A DNA stretch of 24,400 bases, taken from the NCBI RefSeq assembly GCF_934202235.1, contig NZ_CAKPXS010000026.1, positions 1 through 24,400 of the forward strand. The letters run 5' to 3'. The notes beneath the pieces were generated by a model that saw only the letters and a list, made by a program, of their open reading frames with translations, did not search any database and was not told the DNA's origin. The position numbers were made by a program, and so were the translations under genes. Origin of the DNA: an uncultured Limosilactobacillus sp. Lineage in GTDB: Bacteria > Bacillota > Bacilli > Lactobacillales > Lactobacillaceae. This document shows, in pieces, positions 24,124 to 24,400 of this stretch (positions are counted from its first letter, which is position 1; each line of letters starts with the position of its first letter).

Positions 24124-24196
24124 TGCCGACAAGAGGACTCGAACCTCCGACCTTCGCCTTACGAAGGCGCTGCTCTACCAACTGAGCTATGTCGGC
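24124..24196 (-). tRNA. tRNA-Thr (CGU)
   Basis: Minus strand: acceptor GCCGACA pairs with TGTCGGC, D arm GCTCAGTTGGTAGAGC, anticodon loop TTCGTAA (CGT), T arm GGAGGTTCGAGTCCTCT. The G27-A43 mismatch is also found in E. coli tRNA-Thr(CGU). CCA is not encoded. Confidence 0.95.
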
Positions 24197-24246
24197 ATAA
24201 ACACAGAAACAGATGTCGACGGGCGTCAACATCTGTTCCGTAATAA

Positions 24247-24319
24247 CTCCGGCAGCCAGACTCGAACTGGCGACAGCCTGATTAACAGTCAGGTGCTCTA
24301 CCGACTGAGCTATGCCGGA
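24247..24319 (-). tRNA. tRNA-Asn (GUU)
   Basis: Minus strand: acceptor TCCGGCA with TGCCGGA, discriminator G, D arm GCTCAGTCGGTAGAGC, anticodon loop CTGTTAA (GTT), T arm GCCAGTTCGAGTCTGGC. CCA is not encoded. Confidence 0.97.
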
Positions 24320-24324
24320 ATAAC

Positions 24325-24400
24325 GCGTGGCGACGCCCTATCCTCGCAGGGAGCGATCCCCCAACTACTTTTGGCGCGCTGAAGCTTAACTACTGTGTTC
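24325..24400 (-). rRNA. rrf: 5S rRNA, 3' part (cut by window edge)
   Basis: On the minus strand GAACACAGTAGTTAAGCTTC, AGTAGTTGGGGGATCGC and GGGCGTCGCCACGC are the conserved middle and 3' end of 5S rRNA. The 5' part lies beyond 24400. It is followed by tRNA-Asn and tRNA-Thr, as at the end of an rRNA operon. The exact 3' end is estimated. Confidence 0.9.

Noticed and set aside
24116..24382. 88-codon plus-strand frame
   Set aside because: It is read antisense through tRNA-Thr, tRNA-Asn and 5S rRNA; a well-known kind of false gene.
1..24400. CRISPR array, prophage or defence island
   Set aside because: No regularly spaced short repeats, phage structural genes, restriction or toxin-antitoxin pairs were recognised; gene content is mainly housekeeping.

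Overview
The window looks like the chromosome of a lactic acid bacterium of the Lactobacillaceae, most likely a Limosilactobacillus-type species. The grounds are moderate to high GC in the coding regions, strong AGGAGG-type ribosome sites, a YSIRK/LPXTG surface adhesin, ComK-like and SigH/ComX-like regulators, and protein families typical of this group. Species identity is inference. Most genes are ordinary housekeeping, transport and repair genes in short operons separated by clear intrinsic terminators.

Layout. 1-469 (minus): 5' half of a group IIC intron running off the left edge, inserted just past a terminator hairpin; only the first nine codons of its maturase/RT are present. 477-3126 (minus): a copper module of a cupredoxin-like membrane protein, a Cu+-type P1B ATPase with no heavy-metal-binding N-terminal domain, and a previously unlisted 37-codon ORF, driven by a promoter overlapped by a perfect CopY-type cop box. 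3141-4713: a divergent pair of competence-type regulators, ComK-like (minus) and SigH/ComX-like (plus). 4754-6855: type I asparaginase (minus) and 3-hydroxyacyl-CoA dehydrogenase (plus). 6863-10408 (minus): MFS transporter, MagIII-like DNA glycosylase, Cof-type HAD phosphatase and DUF554 membrane protein, probably partly co-transcribed. 10499-12151 (plus): ACT-domain protein plus UPF0210 protein, a conserved pair. 12161-14303 (minus): HD phosphohydrolase and amino acid permease. 14470-16611: HtpX protease, a small unknown protein, and a true endonuclease III.

16626-20900 (minus): one long YSIRK...LPQTG adhesin gene of 1425 codons, cut by a single in-frame amber codon at 18048-18050. The codon falls inside the third of six C-terminal repeats; the last two repeats are near-identical 342-bp DNA copies. 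21151-23680 (minus): PPK2-type polyphosphate kinase and a YjeM-like amino acid transporter. 23713-24102: a possible 40-residue membrane miniprotein and an unassigned stretch bounded by two minus-strand terminators. 24124-24400 (minus): end of an rRNA operon, with the 3' part of 5S rRNA followed by tRNA-Asn(GUU) and tRNA-Thr(CGU).

The observations most worth following up are the amber-split adhesin, the divergent ComK/SigH pair, the terminator-targeted group IIC intron behind the copper operon, the 37-codon ORF in that operon, and the unexplained segment next to the rRNA operon. I did not find a clear, wholly new multi-gene defence or biosynthetic system.
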